Shown here piece by piece: positions 28,709-39,788 of a stretch of DNA of 64,000 nt (position 1 is the first letter of the stretch; every line of letters starts with the position of its first letter). Position numbers and translations under genes: made by a program. The DNA lies in the NCBI GenBank assembly GCA_947625205.1, contig CANQNN010000012.1, forward strand, positions 1-64,000. Reading direction: 5' to 3'. Below the pieces are notes generated by a model. The model worked only from the letters and a program-made list of their open reading frames with translations, did not search any database and was not told the origin of the DNA. The stretch comes from an uncultured Lachnospiraceae bacterium. Lineage in GTDB: Bacteria > Bacillota > Clostridia > Lachnospirales > Lachnospiraceae.

Positions 28709-29431
28709 ATGATCAAGGTAAAGAACTTACATAAAAAATTCGGCGGCCTGACGGTTTTGGACGGAATAGACGAGCATATCGAGCAGGGCGAGGTCGTAGT
28801 TATCATAGGGCCCTCCGGTTCGGGTAAGAGCACATTTCTAAGATGTCTGAATCTGTTGGAAAAGGCGACCGACGGTGAGATCTATGTGGACGATGAGCAG
28901 ATCAACGCGCCGAAGGTCAATGTGAATAGAGTAAGACAGAAGATGGGGATGGTATTTCAGCAGTTTAATCTGTTTCCGCATCTGACCATCATGGATAATA
29001 TCACGCTGGCGCCAGTTCTTCTTAAGAAAATGACCAGAGAAGAAGCGGTTAAGAGAGGGCAGGAGCTGTTGGAACGCGTCAATCTGTCTGAGAAAGCAGA
29101 CGCTTATCCGGCGCAGCTGTCCGGCGGACAGAAACAGCGTGTGGCGATCGCAAGGGCGCTGGCGATGAATCCTGAGATCATGCTGTTCGACGAACCTACC
29201 TCGGCGCTCGATCCCGAGATGGTAGGCGAGGTTCTTGATGTTATGAAGGATCTGGCGAAATCCGGTATGACAATGGTGATCGTCACGCACGAGATGGGCT
29301 TTGCGAGAGAGGTGGCGAGCAGAGTGCTTTTTATCGACCAGGGCAAAGTCATGGAGAGCGGTACGCCGGACCAGGTGTTTAACAATCCGCAGAACGAGAG
29401 GACGAAATTGTTTTTAAGCAAGGTGCTGTAG
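28709..29431 (+). CDS. Polar amino acid ABC transporter ATP-binding protein
   Basis: [44 protein letters not shown]. Confidence 0.95.
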   Translation: MIKVKNLHKKFGGLTVLDGIDEHIEQGEVVVIIGPSGSGKSTFLRCLNLLEKATDGEIYVDDEQINAPKVNVNRVRQKMGMVFQQFNLFPHLTIMDNITLAPVLLKKMTREEAVKRGQELLERVNLSEKADAYPAQLSGGQKQRVAIARALAMNPEIMLFDEPTSALDPEMVGEVLDVMKDLAKSGMTMVIVTHEMGFAREVASRVLFIDQGKVMESGTPDQVFNNPQNERTKLFLSKVL

Positions 29432-29613
29432 CGGCACGGCGTGATTTGTCCGGAACGATCTACACTATTTCTTTGAATATACTGTTATACGGTATCCGGC
29501 TGCTTATGTCGGCACATGAGCGGTTTCAGATATATGGGAACAGTCATACAGGCAGATGCTGTAAAGGCGGTTCCCGAAACATTATATACTATTTATATTA
29601 GGAGGAGATCATT

Positions 29614-30465
29614 ATGAAAAAGGCAACAAAATTATTGGCACTCTTATTGTCAGCGATCATGCTGACATCCGTGCTTACGGCATGCGGCAGCGATGCTGCG
29701 GCAACGGAAGGTCAGGACACCACACAGGCTGTTGATACGGAGACAGACGCGGCGGCAGATACACAGGCAGATACCGCGGAGGGCGGCACGTTGACATTCG
29801 GTACGAACGCGGAGTTCCCGCCTTTTGAGTTTGTGTCTGCAAACGGTGTGATCGATCAGTATGACGGTATCGATATGGCGATAGCCAAAAAGATCGCAGA
29901 GGATAACGGCATGACAGCTGCCATTGAGAACATGGAGTTTGATTCTCTGCTGATCGCACTGCAGAACGGCCAGATCGATGCGGTTATCGCAGGTATGACC
30001 GTTACGGATGAGAGACTTGAGGCGGTTGATTTCTCTACGCCCTACTATACGGCAACTCAGGTTATGATCGTAAAAGAAGACTCCGACATAGCGAAGGCAG
30101 CGGACATGGCAGATAAGAAGATCTGCGTCGTACAGGGTTATACCGGCGAGGTATGTGTTCAGGAGATGGGCTATGATTATGAAGCTTTCAAGAAAGGTAC
30201 GGAAGCCGTTATGGAGCTTGTCAACGGCAAGTGCGATGTAGTAGTCATCGACTCTGCTACGGCACAGAAGTATGTGGACGATAATGAAGGACTTAAGATC
30301 GTGGAGGACCCCGATGCATTTGAGTCCGAAGAATATGCGATCGCTGTCCAGAAGGGAAATACAGAGCTGCTCGACAAGGTCAATGCTTCCATAGAGGCAA
30401 TGCTGGCTGACGGCACGATCTCTGAACTGGGTGTACAGTACACGGAGGAGACTTCAGCTGAATAA
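29614..30465 (+). CDS. Amino acid ABC transporter substrate-binding lipoprotein (canonical lobe order)
   Basis: Signal LLSAIMLTSVLTACGSD; GGTLTFGTNAEFPPFEF...YDGIDMAIAKKIAE then C-lobe KKICVVQGYTGEVCVQEM. Confidence 0.93.
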   Translation: MKKATKLLALLLSAIMLTSVLTACGSDAAATEGQDTTQAVDTETDAAADTQADTAEGGTLTFGTNAEFPPFEFVSANGVIDQYDGIDMAIAKKIAEDNGMTAAIENMEFDSLLIALQNGQIDAVIAGMTVTDERLEAVDFSTPYYTATQVMIVKEDSDIAKAADMADKKICVVQGYTGEVCVQEMGYDYEAFKKGTEAVMELVNGKCDVVVIDSATAQKYVDDNEGLKIVEDPDAFESEEYAIAVQKGNTELLDKVNASIEAMLADGTISELGVQYTEETSAE

Positions 30466-30492
30466 GCGGCAGCAGGTTCCGTGACCGATTAG

Positions 30493-30532
30493 AAAAAAGG
30501 AGTATATCACGTTGTGGTATACTCCTTTTTTA
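30493..30532 (+). terminator. Intrinsic terminator
   Basis: GGAGTATATCAC-gtt-GTGGTATACTCC followed by TTTTTTT. Confidence 0.9.
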
Positions 30533-30569
30533 TGTTCAATGCACGGTGGTTTACGCATCAGAGCGCCGG

Positions 30570-31925
30570 TCAGATTTTGATCTGCGTCCATTTTCCCTGT
30601 TTAAAACGGATCGAGGCAAACAGGAAACGCGATACCTGATCGGCCAGCACGCCCATCCAGATGCCGATGATGCCGAGACCAAGTACATAACCGCCAAGAT
30701 AGGAGCCTGCGGTACGGATGAAGGTTACGCTGACGGTTGACGCCACAGCGGTATAAAAAGTATCGCCGGCCCCTCGCAGACAGCCCATGTATACGACCTG
30801 GGCGATCTGGAAGACAACGACCAGGATGATGACCAGCATAATATTAACGCCGATGGCAATAATATGCTCCTCCTCAAAGAAAAGGCTCATAAGCGGCCTT
30901 GCACCGATAAAGTAGAGCACGGCAAGGCACACGGAGATAATACCGCCGAACATCCGGCAGATGGAGCCGTATTCCTTGGCAAGTTTTTCGTCGCCTGCGC
31001 CGAGGCTCCGGCCGATCAACGCTACGGCAGCCGCTTGCAGACCGTCGCCGAAGGAGAAGGATAAGCCCATGATATTCATGCCGACCTGATGCGCCGCCAT
31101 AGCGTCTGTCCCCTGTCTGGCTGCCATGATCGCCGTCAGCATGAAGCCGACGCGCATCAGGAGCTGCTCAAAGAAGACGCTGTAGCCTACCCTGACCAGG
31201 TTGATAAAACTCTGCATGGCGGGGAATATTCTGTTTTTGATGATATAAGGGATGCTGATAAACCCGTCGGGCTTTAGGACGGAGAGCACGCTCATCACGG
31301 AAGCGACCACGGTGCCTAAGACCGTTGCGATGGCGGCGCCGCGTATACCGAGGGCGGGAAAACCGAAATGTCCGCCGATCAGCAGATAATTGAAGATGAT
31401 GTTGACTGTGTTGGAAGTCACGTTAGTCCGCATGGTGATCTTTGTGTTTCCGGCGCCGCGCTGTGCGGAATTGATTCCCATTTGGATACAGTTAAAGATC
31501 ATACCGCCCATGATAATGCGGAAATATGCGACCGCGCTGTCGTGCGTCTCCGCTGTAGAGCCGCACAGATCGATAATGGGATCCGCGAAAACGACAAAAA
31601 CGGCGCTTAAGATGACGGAAGATATAATAATAAAGAGGACGGATGTGATCAGGATCCGGTTCGCCGCATCCTGTTTTTCTTCTCCACGTCTTCTTGCCAC
31701 CAGGGCGGAGATCGCTACATTCAGGGCAAAGAATAATGCCAGTCCCATGAATTTAGGTTGGGTCGTCAGACCCACGGCAGCCACCGCATAGGAGCCGATG
31801 GAGCTGACCATCAGCGAGTCGATCAGTCCGGCAAAGGCCACGAAGAATGACTCTATGATGGAGGGCCATGCCATCTGCAGGGTGATTCTTATATTTTCTT
31901 TACTGTGTCTGTTTTTATCTTCCAT
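30570..31925 (-). CDS. MATE family efflux transporter
   Basis: 12-TM ORF with MATE-type sequence (MAWPSIIESFFVAFAGLIDSLMVSSIGSYAVAAVGLTTQP). Confidence 0.92.
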   Translation of the reverse strand: MEDKNRHSKENIRITLQMAWPSIIESFFVAFAGLIDSLMVSSIGSYAVAAVGLTTQPKFMGLALFFALNVAISALVARRRGEEKQDAANRILITSVLFIIISSVILSAVFVVFADPIIDLCGSTAETHDSAVAYFRIIMGGMIFNCIQMGINSAQRGAGNTKITMRTNVTSNTVNIIFNYLLIGGHFGFPALGIRGAAIATVLGTVVASVMSVLSVLKPDGFISIPYIIKNRIFPAMQSFINLVRVGYSVFFEQLLMRVGFMLTAIMAARQGTDAMAAHQVGMNIMGLSFSFGDGLQAAAVALIGRSLGAGDEKLAKEYGSICRMFGGIISVCLAVLYFIGARPLMSLFFEEEHIIAIGVNIMLVIILVVVFQIAQVVYMGCLRGAGDTFYTAVASTVSVTFIRTAGSYLGGYVLGLGIIGIWMGVLADQVSRFLFASIRFKQGKWTQIKI

Positions 31926-32122
31926 TCTGTGCTGCCTTTCTTTCCTGCTGCTCTTTGGGATAATTATATTTTACTCACACTTTCTGTCCAATACAATAGC
32001 GGGCTGCACAAAATTAGGTTTAACTGGAAAAACAGTCTGTTTAATAGTATAATGACTTCATTGACGTTATTGGAACGTTTGGGAGAAATGCTGTATCGGT
32101 ATTGGGGAGATTTGGATAGAAT

Positions 32123-33880
32123 GTGACAGGAGGAGTTATCATGGCATCTGTATTGTTTAGCTGGGGCGTTATTTTTGCGGCATCCTGGATTTTCGGATAT
32201 GGGATCGTAAATGTCGTATATGGCAGACAGCGCGATCTGTTAGGAACACTTGATATCTATCTGATGTTTGGATTAATGTTCTTAGGCGTTTATGCTGAAT
32301 TTTTCAGTTTATTTTATAAAGTGGGTATTATGGCTTGCTTTATATTGACGGTATTGGGGGTATTTATGTTTCCCGGTATCATTGTAAGCATGAAAAAGAA
32401 AAATGATTTTCGTTTATTTGTCGGAATAACCCATAGGGGGGGGGAGAAAGAGAAGAAGGATGAAAAATGGATCCTTATAATGGTCTGTGTTGTCATTGTG
32501 GCAACCTTGCTTTGGACGGTAAAATCTCCTGCACATTATGACACTTCTCTTTATCACGTTCAGTCGATCATGTGGATCGAAGAGTATGGCGTAGTTCCGG
32601 GATTGGGAAATCTTCACAATCGATTTGCTTATAATAGTGCATTTATGCCATTACAGGCATTATTTAGTTTCAAATGGCTGACAGGACAGTCGCTGCATAC
32701 GGTCAACGGATATGTATGTATGCTCATGTCTGTATATGCTATTGGCAGTAACAATCTTATGCGCGGGCGGAAAGTGCTGCTGTCTGATCTGTTGAAGATA
32801 GGTATGCTGTTTTATATTTTTTTCAACAGAACTGACATATCTTCTCCCTGTTCAGATATTCTGGCGATGCTGCTGGTTTTCTATATTTGTATTAAATGGA
32901 TGGAGTATACAGAAAAACAAGTAGATGATGCTTTGCCGTACACCTGTCTATGCGTACTTGGCATATGGGCGGTTACGGTGAAATTATCCGTGGCATCTGT
33001 GATTCTCTTCGCAATATGGCCGGCAGTATTGTTGATACGAAAAAAACAGTGGAAATATATGAGTGCAAATCTGGCGGCAGGGTTTCTGGTGGCATTACCG
33101 TGGCTGGCAAGAAACGTTATAATATCGGGCTATTTATTATATCCGTATCCGCAGATCGATATTTTTCCGGTAGATTGGAAAATGCCGGCTTCCGTCTGTA
33201 CCTATGATGCAATGGAGATTATGGTTTGGGGGCGGGATTTAAAGAATGTCGCCTTATATGATTTGTCAATAAAGCAGTGGTTCCCTATATGGCTGGAAGG
33301 AAATAATATTCCGCTCATTGCTTTGGGACTGGCTGGGGGAATTGGTATTATAATTCGGATATTTCGGGATATTGTCAAGCGAAAAAGGATCGATGTGCGA
33401 TATGGTATTTTGTTTCTGTACAGTTTGGCGTCATTGCTGATGTGGCTGTTTTCAGCTCCTCTGCTCAGATATGGGATGGCATATTTGCTGATCCTGATCT
33501 GCGAGGCTGCCCATCTGGTCCTGGAGCATCATAAGCTGCAGAGCGCATCGCGACAGTACGGAATAAGGTGGCTCTTGACTGCTATATTGGTGCCGGCATA
33601 CTGTGTTTATATCAGCAGCTGGGGTTCTGTCAACGGCGCTCCGGTATGGATGCAGGCCAATTATGTATGGAAACTGACGGATTCTATGGAAATCGGAGAC
33701 GGTGTCCGGGTTTGGTATCCGGTGGAGGGCGATCAGAGCAGTTATGATGTTTTCCCGTGCGCACCGTATGTGAGCATGATCAAAAAGCTGGAACTGAGAG
33801 GTGAGGGGCTGGCTGACGGTTTTCGTATCAAGCCCGAATATGGGGATTTGCGGCTGACAGGATATGGAACAGAATGGTGA
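32123..33880 (+). CDS. Multi-TM membrane protein, glycosyltransferase/envelope-like, with in-frame G9 tract
   Basis: 585-aa polytopic ORF with extracytoplasmic HYDTSLYHVQSIMWIEEYGVVPGLGNLHNRFAYNSAF; G9 at 32436-32444. Confidence 0.6.
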   Translation: MTGGVIMASVLFSWGVIFAASWIFGYGIVNVVYGRQRDLLGTLDIYLMFGLMFLGVYAEFFSLFYKVGIMACFILTVLGVFMFPGIIVSMKKKNDFRLFVGITHRGGEKEKKDEKWILIMVCVVIVATLLWTVKSPAHYDTSLYHVQSIMWIEEYGVVPGLGNLHNRFAYNSAFMPLQALFSFKWLTGQSLHTVNGYVCMLMSVYAIGSNNLMRGRKVLLSDLLKIGMLFYIFFNRTDISSPCSDILAMLLVFYICIKWMEYTEKQVDDALPYTCLCVLGIWAVTVKLSVASVILFAIWPAVLLIRKKQWKYMSANLAAGFLVALPWLARNVIISGYLLYPYPQIDIFPVDWKMPASVCTYDAMEIMVWGRDLKNVALYDLSIKQWFPIWLEGNNIPLIALGLAGGIGIIIRIFRDIVKRKRIDVRYGILFLYSLASLLMWLFSAPLLRYGMAYLLILICEAAHLVLEHHKLQSASRQYGIRWLLTAILVPAYCVYISSWGSVNGAPVWMQANYVWKLTDSMEIGDGVRVWYPVEGDQSSYDVFPCAPYVSMIKKLELRGEGLADGFRIKPEYGDLRLTGYGTEW

Positions 33881-34030
33881 GAAGGTAGTGAACAAGATTG
33901 CAAGATTGTCCCTATTTACTTTAGCCTGATGCTGTGATAAAATACAAAAGATTTAAAATGGCTGTCACAGGCGGCAGAAAAAGCCGGGCAGACATAATAA
34001 AACAGCGAAAGTTAAGAGGAGGAGAACATT

Positions 34031-34837
34031 ATGAAAAAGAAACTTGCACTTATGTTAGCCCTGTCCATGACAGTGGGCACGGTACTGGCAGGATGCGGTA
34101 ACAGCGCACAGCAGTCTGATGAAGGCAAAGCGGATACCGATATGGTCTATGCGGTAGAGGCAGGTTCTGCCGGTGAGGCGGCTGCTAAGGACAACGGTTT
34201 TCAGACAAATGTGGTGGCGTCGCAGGCAGATGCCTTGATGGAAGTGGCTTCCGGCACGTCGGATGCAGCGATCATAGATCTTCTGATGGCTGGCGCTATG
34301 ATCGGCGAAGGCACAAGCTATCCGGATATGAAGTATACGACAGAGCTGACGACAGAGGAATACGGCGTGGGATGCCGCAAAGGTTCCGATCTGGCTTCCT
34401 TCATCAATTCTGTGTTTGCGGAGAGCTATGCGGACGGTTCCATGAAAGAGACCGCTACTACATACGGTGTACAGGAAGCGCTTGTAGAGCAGCCGGAATG
34501 TGAGTTTACGGCATCCGCGTCCGACAGTGATGTGGAATACATTCAGGGGAAAGGCACACTGATCGTAGGTATCACTGACTTTGCTCCTATGGACTATAAG
34601 GATGAAAACGGCGAATGGATCGGTTTTGATGCCGATATGGCCCGTATGGTTGCAGAGAAGCTGGGCGTGGAAGCACAGTTTGTTGAGATCGACTGGGACA
34701 ACAAGATCATGGAGCTTGATTCCAAAAATATCGATGTTGTCTGGAACGGCATGACACTGACAGACGAGGTGACGTCCTCTATGGAGTGCACGAATCCTTA
34801 TTGTAACAACGCACAGGTTATTGTTGTTCCGAATTAA
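34031..34837 (+). CDS. Amino acid ABC transporter substrate-binding lipoprotein with circularly permuted lobe order
   Basis: Lipobox GTVLAGCGN; C-lobe (VYAVEAGSAGEAAAKDNG...EEYGVGCRKGSDLASFINSVF) precedes N-lobe (GTLIVGITDFAPMDYKDENGEWIGFDADMARMVAEKLGVE...MTLTDEVTSSMECTNPYCNNAQVIVVPN-stop); single uninterrupted ORF with RBS. Confidence 0.85.
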   Translation: MKKKLALMLALSMTVGTVLAGCGNSAQQSDEGKADTDMVYAVEAGSAGEAAAKDNGFQTNVVASQADALMEVASGTSDAAIIDLLMAGAMIGEGTSYPDMKYTTELTTEEYGVGCRKGSDLASFINSVFAESYADGSMKETATTYGVQEALVEQPECEFTASASDSDVEYIQGKGTLIVGITDFAPMDYKDENGEWIGFDADMARMVAEKLGVEAQFVEIDWDNKIMELDSKNIDVVWNGMTLTDEVTSSMECTNPYCNNAQVIVVPN

Positions 34838-34924
34838 ACGGATCGGTCTGGGAATACAGGCATCACAGTTCGTCGCGGCAGGTTTTACGGGGTGGCCGTC
34901 CTGCCGGGCTAAGGAGAAAGATTC

Positions 34925-35581
34925 ATGTTTTGGAGTGTTACCCGGTCGCTGCTCGGCGGCCTGCTGACAACGTTTCAGATTTTTATATTTACACTTTTGT
35001 TTGCGCTGCCGTTAGGCCTGGTTCTGGCATTTGGCTCGATGAGCAGATTTAAGCCTCTGCGCTATCTGGTGCAGGTGCTTGTTTGGATCATCCGCGGAAC
35101 GCCGCTTATGCTCCAGCTCATCATCATTTTCTATGGGCCGGGTCTGTGGCTTGGGCATAATATATGGAGCGGCAATGAGGCGGGACGCATCACGGCAACG
35201 GTGGTGGCGTTTTCCATTAACTACGCCTGCTATTTCTCCGTGATCTTCCGGGGAGGCATAGAGGGCGTTCCGGCCGGTCAGCGCGAAGCCGGGCAGGTGC
35301 TTGGCATGACCAGACGCCAGATTTTTTTCAGGGTGACGCTTCTGCAGATGGTGAAGCGTGTGGTGCCGCCGATGTCCAACGAGATCATCACACTGGTAAA
35401 GGACACTTCGCTTGCCCGTATTATCGCCGCGTATGAACTGACTTTTGCGGGATATTCTTTCATGAAGAGCAACGGCCTGACGTGGCCGCTGTTCTATACG
35501 GGAGTTTTTTATCTGCTGTTTGTCGGCATCCTGACTCTTTTGTTCAATTACATAGAGCGCAGGCTGGATTATTTCAGATAG
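34925..35581 (+). CDS. Amino acid ABC transporter permease
   Basis: [63 protein letters not shown]. Confidence 0.93.
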   Translation: MFWSVTRSLLGGLLTTFQIFIFTLLFALPLGLVLAFGSMSRFKPLRYLVQVLVWIIRGTPLMLQLIIIFYGPGLWLGHNIWSGNEAGRITATVVAFSINYACYFSVIFRGGIEGVPAGQREAGQVLGMTRRQIFFRVTLLQMVKRVVPPMSNEIITLVKDTSLARIIAAYELTFAGYSFMKSNGLTWPLFYTGVFYLLFVGILTLLFNYIERRLDYFR

Positions 35582-35592
35582 GGACGGATGAT

Positions 35593-36378
35593 ATGGCGAT
35601 TCTTAATGTAAACAATATCGGTAAAAAATTTGGCCCTACGATGGTGCTGAATGATGTCGGGTTCTCTCTGGAAGAGGGGGAAGCCCTTGCGATCATTGGT
35701 TCTTCGGGCTCCGGAAAAACTACGCTTTTGCGCTGCCTGAACTTTTTGGAAAGACCCGACCGGGGTTCTATCGTGGTCAGGGGTGAGACGCTGTTTGACG
35801 CCGCTTCGCCCGTAAGAGAACAGGAGAAGAATCTCCGTACCAAGAGACTGCATTTCGGCATGGTATTCCAGTCCTTTAATCTTTTCCCACAGTACACGGC
35901 GCTTGAGAATGTGACGCTTTCGGAGAAGCTGCTGGCGAAGGAGAGAGAGGATTATAAACAGAACAAAAAAGAGATCTTTGAACAGATAGAAAAGCACGGA
36001 ATGGAACTGCTGGACCAGATGGGACTGGCGGACCGCATGACGCACTATCCCCACCAGTTATCCGGCGGGCAGCAGCAGCGTGTGGCGATTGCCAGAGCCC
36101 TTGCTCTGAAACCGGATATCCTGTGTTTTGACGAGCCCACATCCGCGCTGGACCCGGAGCTGACCGGTGAGGTGCTTAAGGTGATCAGAGGACTTGCCGA
36201 GCAGAGGACAACGATGATCATAGTTACCCATGAGATGGCTTTTGCCAGAGACGTGTCAGACAGGCTGATCTTCATGGACGATGGCGTGATCGTGGAGCAG
36301 GGAGATCCGAAGCAGGTCATCGACCATCCCCGTGAGGAGAGAACAAAACAGTTTCTTGCACGGTATGCACAGGGTTGA
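35593..36378 (+). CDS. Amino acid ABC transporter ATP-binding protein
   Basis: [47 protein letters not shown] at 35593. Confidence 0.94.
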   Translation: MAILNVNNIGKKFGPTMVLNDVGFSLEEGEALAIIGSSGSGKTTLLRCLNFLERPDRGSIVVRGETLFDAASPVREQEKNLRTKRLHFGMVFQSFNLFPQYTALENVTLSEKLLAKEREDYKQNKKEIFEQIEKHGMELLDQMGLADRMTHYPHQLSGGQQQRVAIARALALKPDILCFDEPTSALDPELTGEVLKVIRGLAEQRTTMIIVTHEMAFARDVSDRLIFMDDGVIVEQGDPKQVIDHPREERTKQFLARYAQG

Positions 36379-36397
36379 AGAAATGGGGGGAGTCACT

Positions 36398-37756
36398 ATG
36401 CTGGAAAAATGGTTTAAACTGAAAGAAAACAACACAAATGTCAAAACCGAAGTCATTGCCGGGATCACTACCTTCATGACGATGGCATACATACTTGCGG
36501 TCAATCCATCGATTCTGTCGGCGGCGGGCATGGATGCCGGCGCGGTCCTGATGGCGACCGCCATTGCCTCCTTTATCGGCACATTTCTGATGGCGTTTTT
36601 GGCCAATTATCCGTTTGCGCTGGCACCGGGGCTGGGCTTGGCGGTCTATTTTGCCTACACGGTGTGCGGCACGATGGGGTACTCCTGGCAGATCGCGCTT
36701 CTTGCGGTATTTGTGGAGGGGCTTATCTTTATCGTATTGTCCGTGACCAATGTGCGGGAGGCGATCTTCAACGCGCTCCCTGTACAGCTCAAAAAAGGCA
36801 TTTCGGTTGGCATCGGCCTGTATGTGGCGTTTATCGGACTGCAGAATGCCGGGATCGTGGCAGATTCTGATTCCACGCTGGTGACGGTCATCGATTTCAC
36901 GGCGGATTTCCACACGGCCGGCATCAGCGCGGTTCTTGCGGTCATAGGAACGTTTCTCATAGCGGTCCTTTATATCAAGGGCGTCAAAGGCTCGATCCTG
37001 ATCGGTATTCTTGCCACATGGGTGCTCGGTATCATCTGTCAGCTTACCGGCCTGTACAGCGTCGTTCCGGAGGCGGGGTATTCTTCGCTGATCCCTTCCT
37101 GGAGCAGCTTCAGTCTCGGCGCTGTCGGACTGACATTCGGACAGTGCTTTATGGGTGATTTCGGATCTGTAAAAGCGCTTGATTTTGTCGTTATCATCCT
37201 GGCGTTTTTGTTTGTGGATATGTTTGATACCATAGGAACCCTGATCGGTTGTGCGAGCAAGGCGGATATGCTGGATGAGAACGGGAGGCTTCCCCGCATC
37301 AAACAGGCGCTTCTGGCAGATGCGATTGCAACCGGTGCAGGCGCGGTTCTGGGGACGGCTACAACGACGACTTTTGTAGAGAGCTCTTCGGGGGTTGCCG
37401 CGGGCGGTAGAACAGGGCTGGCTTCCGTGGTGACGGGTTTCCTGTTTTTGATCTCGATCTTTTTTGCGCCGGTATTTACGACGATTCCCGGTTTTGCAAC
37501 GGCTCCCGCGCTGCTGTTCATCGGTTTTCTGATGCTGTCGGAGATCACCCGGATCGATTTCGACAGCATGACGGAGGCGGTTCCCGCGTACCTGTGCCTT
37601 CTGACGATGCCGCTTCTCTTCAGCATATCCGACGGTATCGCGGTAGGCGTCATCTCCTACGTGGTCATCAATCTGTTCAGCGGGAAAGCGAAAAAAATAA
37701 CACCGCTCATGTATATCCTGGCGGTGCTGTTTATCTGTAAATATATTTTCTTATAG
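36398..37756 (+). CDS. NCS2 family (AzgA-like) purine/xanthine permease
   Basis: EVIAGITTFMTMAYILAVNPSIL; FVESSSGVAAGGRTGLASVVTG. Confidence 0.92.
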   Translation: MLEKWFKLKENNTNVKTEVIAGITTFMTMAYILAVNPSILSAAGMDAGAVLMATAIASFIGTFLMAFLANYPFALAPGLGLAVYFAYTVCGTMGYSWQIALLAVFVEGLIFIVLSVTNVREAIFNALPVQLKKGISVGIGLYVAFIGLQNAGIVADSDSTLVTVIDFTADFHTAGISAVLAVIGTFLIAVLYIKGVKGSILIGILATWVLGIICQLTGLYSVVPEAGYSSLIPSWSSFSLGAVGLTFGQCFMGDFGSVKALDFVVIILAFLFVDMFDTIGTLIGCASKADMLDENGRLPRIKQALLADAIATGAGAVLGTATTTTFVESSSGVAAGGRTGLASVVTGFLFLISIFFAPVFTTIPGFATAPALLFIGFLMLSEITRIDFDSMTEAVPAYLCLLTMPLLFSISDGIAVGVISYVVINLFSGKAKKITPLMYILAVLFICKYIFL

Positions 37757-37823
37757 GCCATGCGGCTCTCAAGGATATGCCGTGTATGAGCGGAGAGGCT
37801 TCGGGCGGATATGCGCGGCGCGT

Positions 37824-38279
37824 TCACTGCGCAGCGTAATCGGTTCCTCTCCATACAAGGCGCACGGCTTCCATCGTATCATCGGTGGGATAGCGGAGCA
37901 TAAAGGTTATTCTGCCGGATACGGTATATTCGTGAATGCTGCTTAATGTGCCTTCAAGCTGCGCCATGAGAATACGGATCTGCTGCTGCGCCGCGTAAGA
38001 ATCGGTGCGGTAGTATGTGTCTCCCAGTTCGGACAGGCAGTTTAATTTATGGCGCGCATCGATCATAAAACACCGGTTGTCGGCTTCAATCAGCATCTTC
38101 ATGCCGCTGTTCCTGTCTGTAGGCGGCGTCTGTTTGGCGGCGTTGATCTCTTCCTGAAAAGCATCCAGAAGATCGTTAAAAAGGCGCACATATCTTTTGT
38201 AATGAGCGGCATTTGCCACGATATCATCCCTGTATCTGTGATATTTTACTTTGTCGTGCAGTTGAAGTAGTTTGCTCAT
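37824..38279 (-). CDS. Conserved hypothetical protein (four-helix-type)
   Basis: 151-aa ORF MSKLLQLHDKVKYHRYRDDIVANAAHYKRYVRLF; no antisense competitor of similar length. Confidence 0.65.
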   Translation of the reverse strand: MSKLLQLHDKVKYHRYRDDIVANAAHYKRYVRLFNDLLDAFQEEINAAKQTPPTDRNSGMKMLIEADNRCFMIDARHKLNCLSELGDTYYRTDSYAAQQQIRILMAQLEGTLSSIHEYTVSGRITFMLRYPTDDTMEAVRLVWRGTDYAAQ

Positions 38280-38444
38280 ATCTATAATTTACCACCATTT
38301 GTTCCATATGGACAGTATTAACTTTTTGGAAGCGCCGCTATTCCATTCAGGACAGGCTGTTAAAATTATCATTGCGCATCATATACAAATGTGCTATTTT
38401 GATATCTGGCGTTTAGAGTGATCGATTTAAGCTGGAGGTCTGTT

Positions 38445-39788
38445 ATGGAAAAAGATATGACTAAGGGAAGCCCCATGCGGCTGATACTCGGATTTGCCGT
38501 GCCGCTTATGTTCGGCTTATTATTTCAGCAGTTCTATAGTATGGTTGACGCTATTATCGTAGGGCATTACCTGGGAGTGGACGCGCTGGCGGCGGTGGGG
38601 GCCACCGGCTCCGTGAATTTCCTTATCATCGGTTTCTGCATGGGTGTGTGCAGCGGGTTTGCCATTCCCGTGGCACAGGAATTCGGCGCGCGGCATGAAG
38701 AGAATCTGCGCAGATATGTGGCAAACTGTGTCTGGCTGTCGCTCCTATTTGCGGCGGTAATGACCGTTCTGGTGTCTGTACTGTGCCGGAGCATATTACA
38801 GGTCATGCGGACACCTGACAATATCATAGACGAATCATATGCATACATATTCATTATTTTTCTGGGGATACCGGTCACTTATCTGTACAATATGACGGCG
38901 GCTATCCTGCGCTCGCTCGGTGACAGCAGAACGCCGGTCGTCTTCCTGGTGATGGCGGCGGTGCTGAATATTTTCCTGGATCTTGTGTGCATCATTGTGT
39001 TTAAGATGGGCGTTGCGGGAGCGGCGGTGGCTACCGTGGCGTCCCAGGCGATAGCGGGGATATGCTGCCTTATCTATATGTATAGAAAATTTGCGATCCT
39101 CCATATGAGTAAACAGGAGCGCAGATGGGACGCTTTCTTTGTTCGCAAGCTGTGCGGCATGGGCATTCCTATGGGACTTCAATATTCTATCACGGCGATC
39201 GGCAGCGTCATACTGCAGAGCGCGGTAAACGGCATAGGGTCCGACGCTGTTGCGGCTGTCACGGCGGGCGGTAAGTTAAATATGTTTATCATGTGCCCTT
39301 TTGATGCGATGGGTTCCACGATGGCAACCTACGGAGGGCAGAATCTGGGCGCCGGTAATCTGGAGCGCGTGGATGAAGGACTCAAGGCATGCACGCTCCT
39401 GGGGCTGATCTATTCTGTGATAGCCGCAGTCGCGGTGTATACTGTGGGCGGACGTATGCTGTTATTGTTTCTGGATGCGGGAGAGACGGCGATCCTGGAA
39501 AACGCTACCGTTTTTATCCGAACAAACGTAGTGTTCTTCTTTTTCCTGGCGCTTGTCAATATTGTCCGTTTTCTGATTCAGGGAATGGGGTACAGCAAAT
39601 TGGCTGTGTTTGCCGGTGCGTTTGAGATGCTGGCAAGAGGATTGACAGGCTTTGCCCTTGTCCCGTTTATGGGGTTTCGGGCAGTATGCTTTGCAAATCC
39701 TCTCGCGTGGATATTTGCTGATATTTTCCTGATACCGGCATTTTTCCATGTGAGAAAAAAGTCGGCGCAGATATTGTCTAAATCGTAA
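38445..39788 (+). CDS. MATE family efflux transporter
   Basis: [53 protein letters not shown]. Confidence 0.94.
   Translation: MEKDMTKGSPMRLILGFAVPLMFGLLFQQFYSMVDAIIVGHYLGVDALAAVGATGSVNFLIIGFCMGVCSGFAIPVAQEFGARHEENLRRYVANCVWLSLLFAAVMTVLVSVLCRSILQVMRTPDNIIDESYAYIFIIFLGIPVTYLYNMTAAILRSLGDSRTPVVFLVMAAVLNIFLDLVCIIVFKMGVAGAAVATVASQAIAGICCLIYMYRKFAILHMSKQERRWDAFFVRKLCGMGIPMGLQYSITAIGSVILQSAVNGIGSDAVAAVTAGGKLNMFIMCPFDAMGSTMATYGGQNLGAGNLERVDEGLKACTLLGLIYSVIAAVAVYTVGGRMLLLFLDAGETAILENATVFIRTNVVFFFFLALVNIVRFLIQGMGYSKLAVFAGAFEMLARGLTGFALVPFMGFRAVCFANPLAWIFADIFLIPAFFHVRKKSAQILSKS

Noticed and set aside
36317-37653. Minus-strand ORFs opposite the NCS2 permease (198 aa, 204 aa)
   Set aside because: Fully antisense to a clear permease; low-complexity translation, no motif
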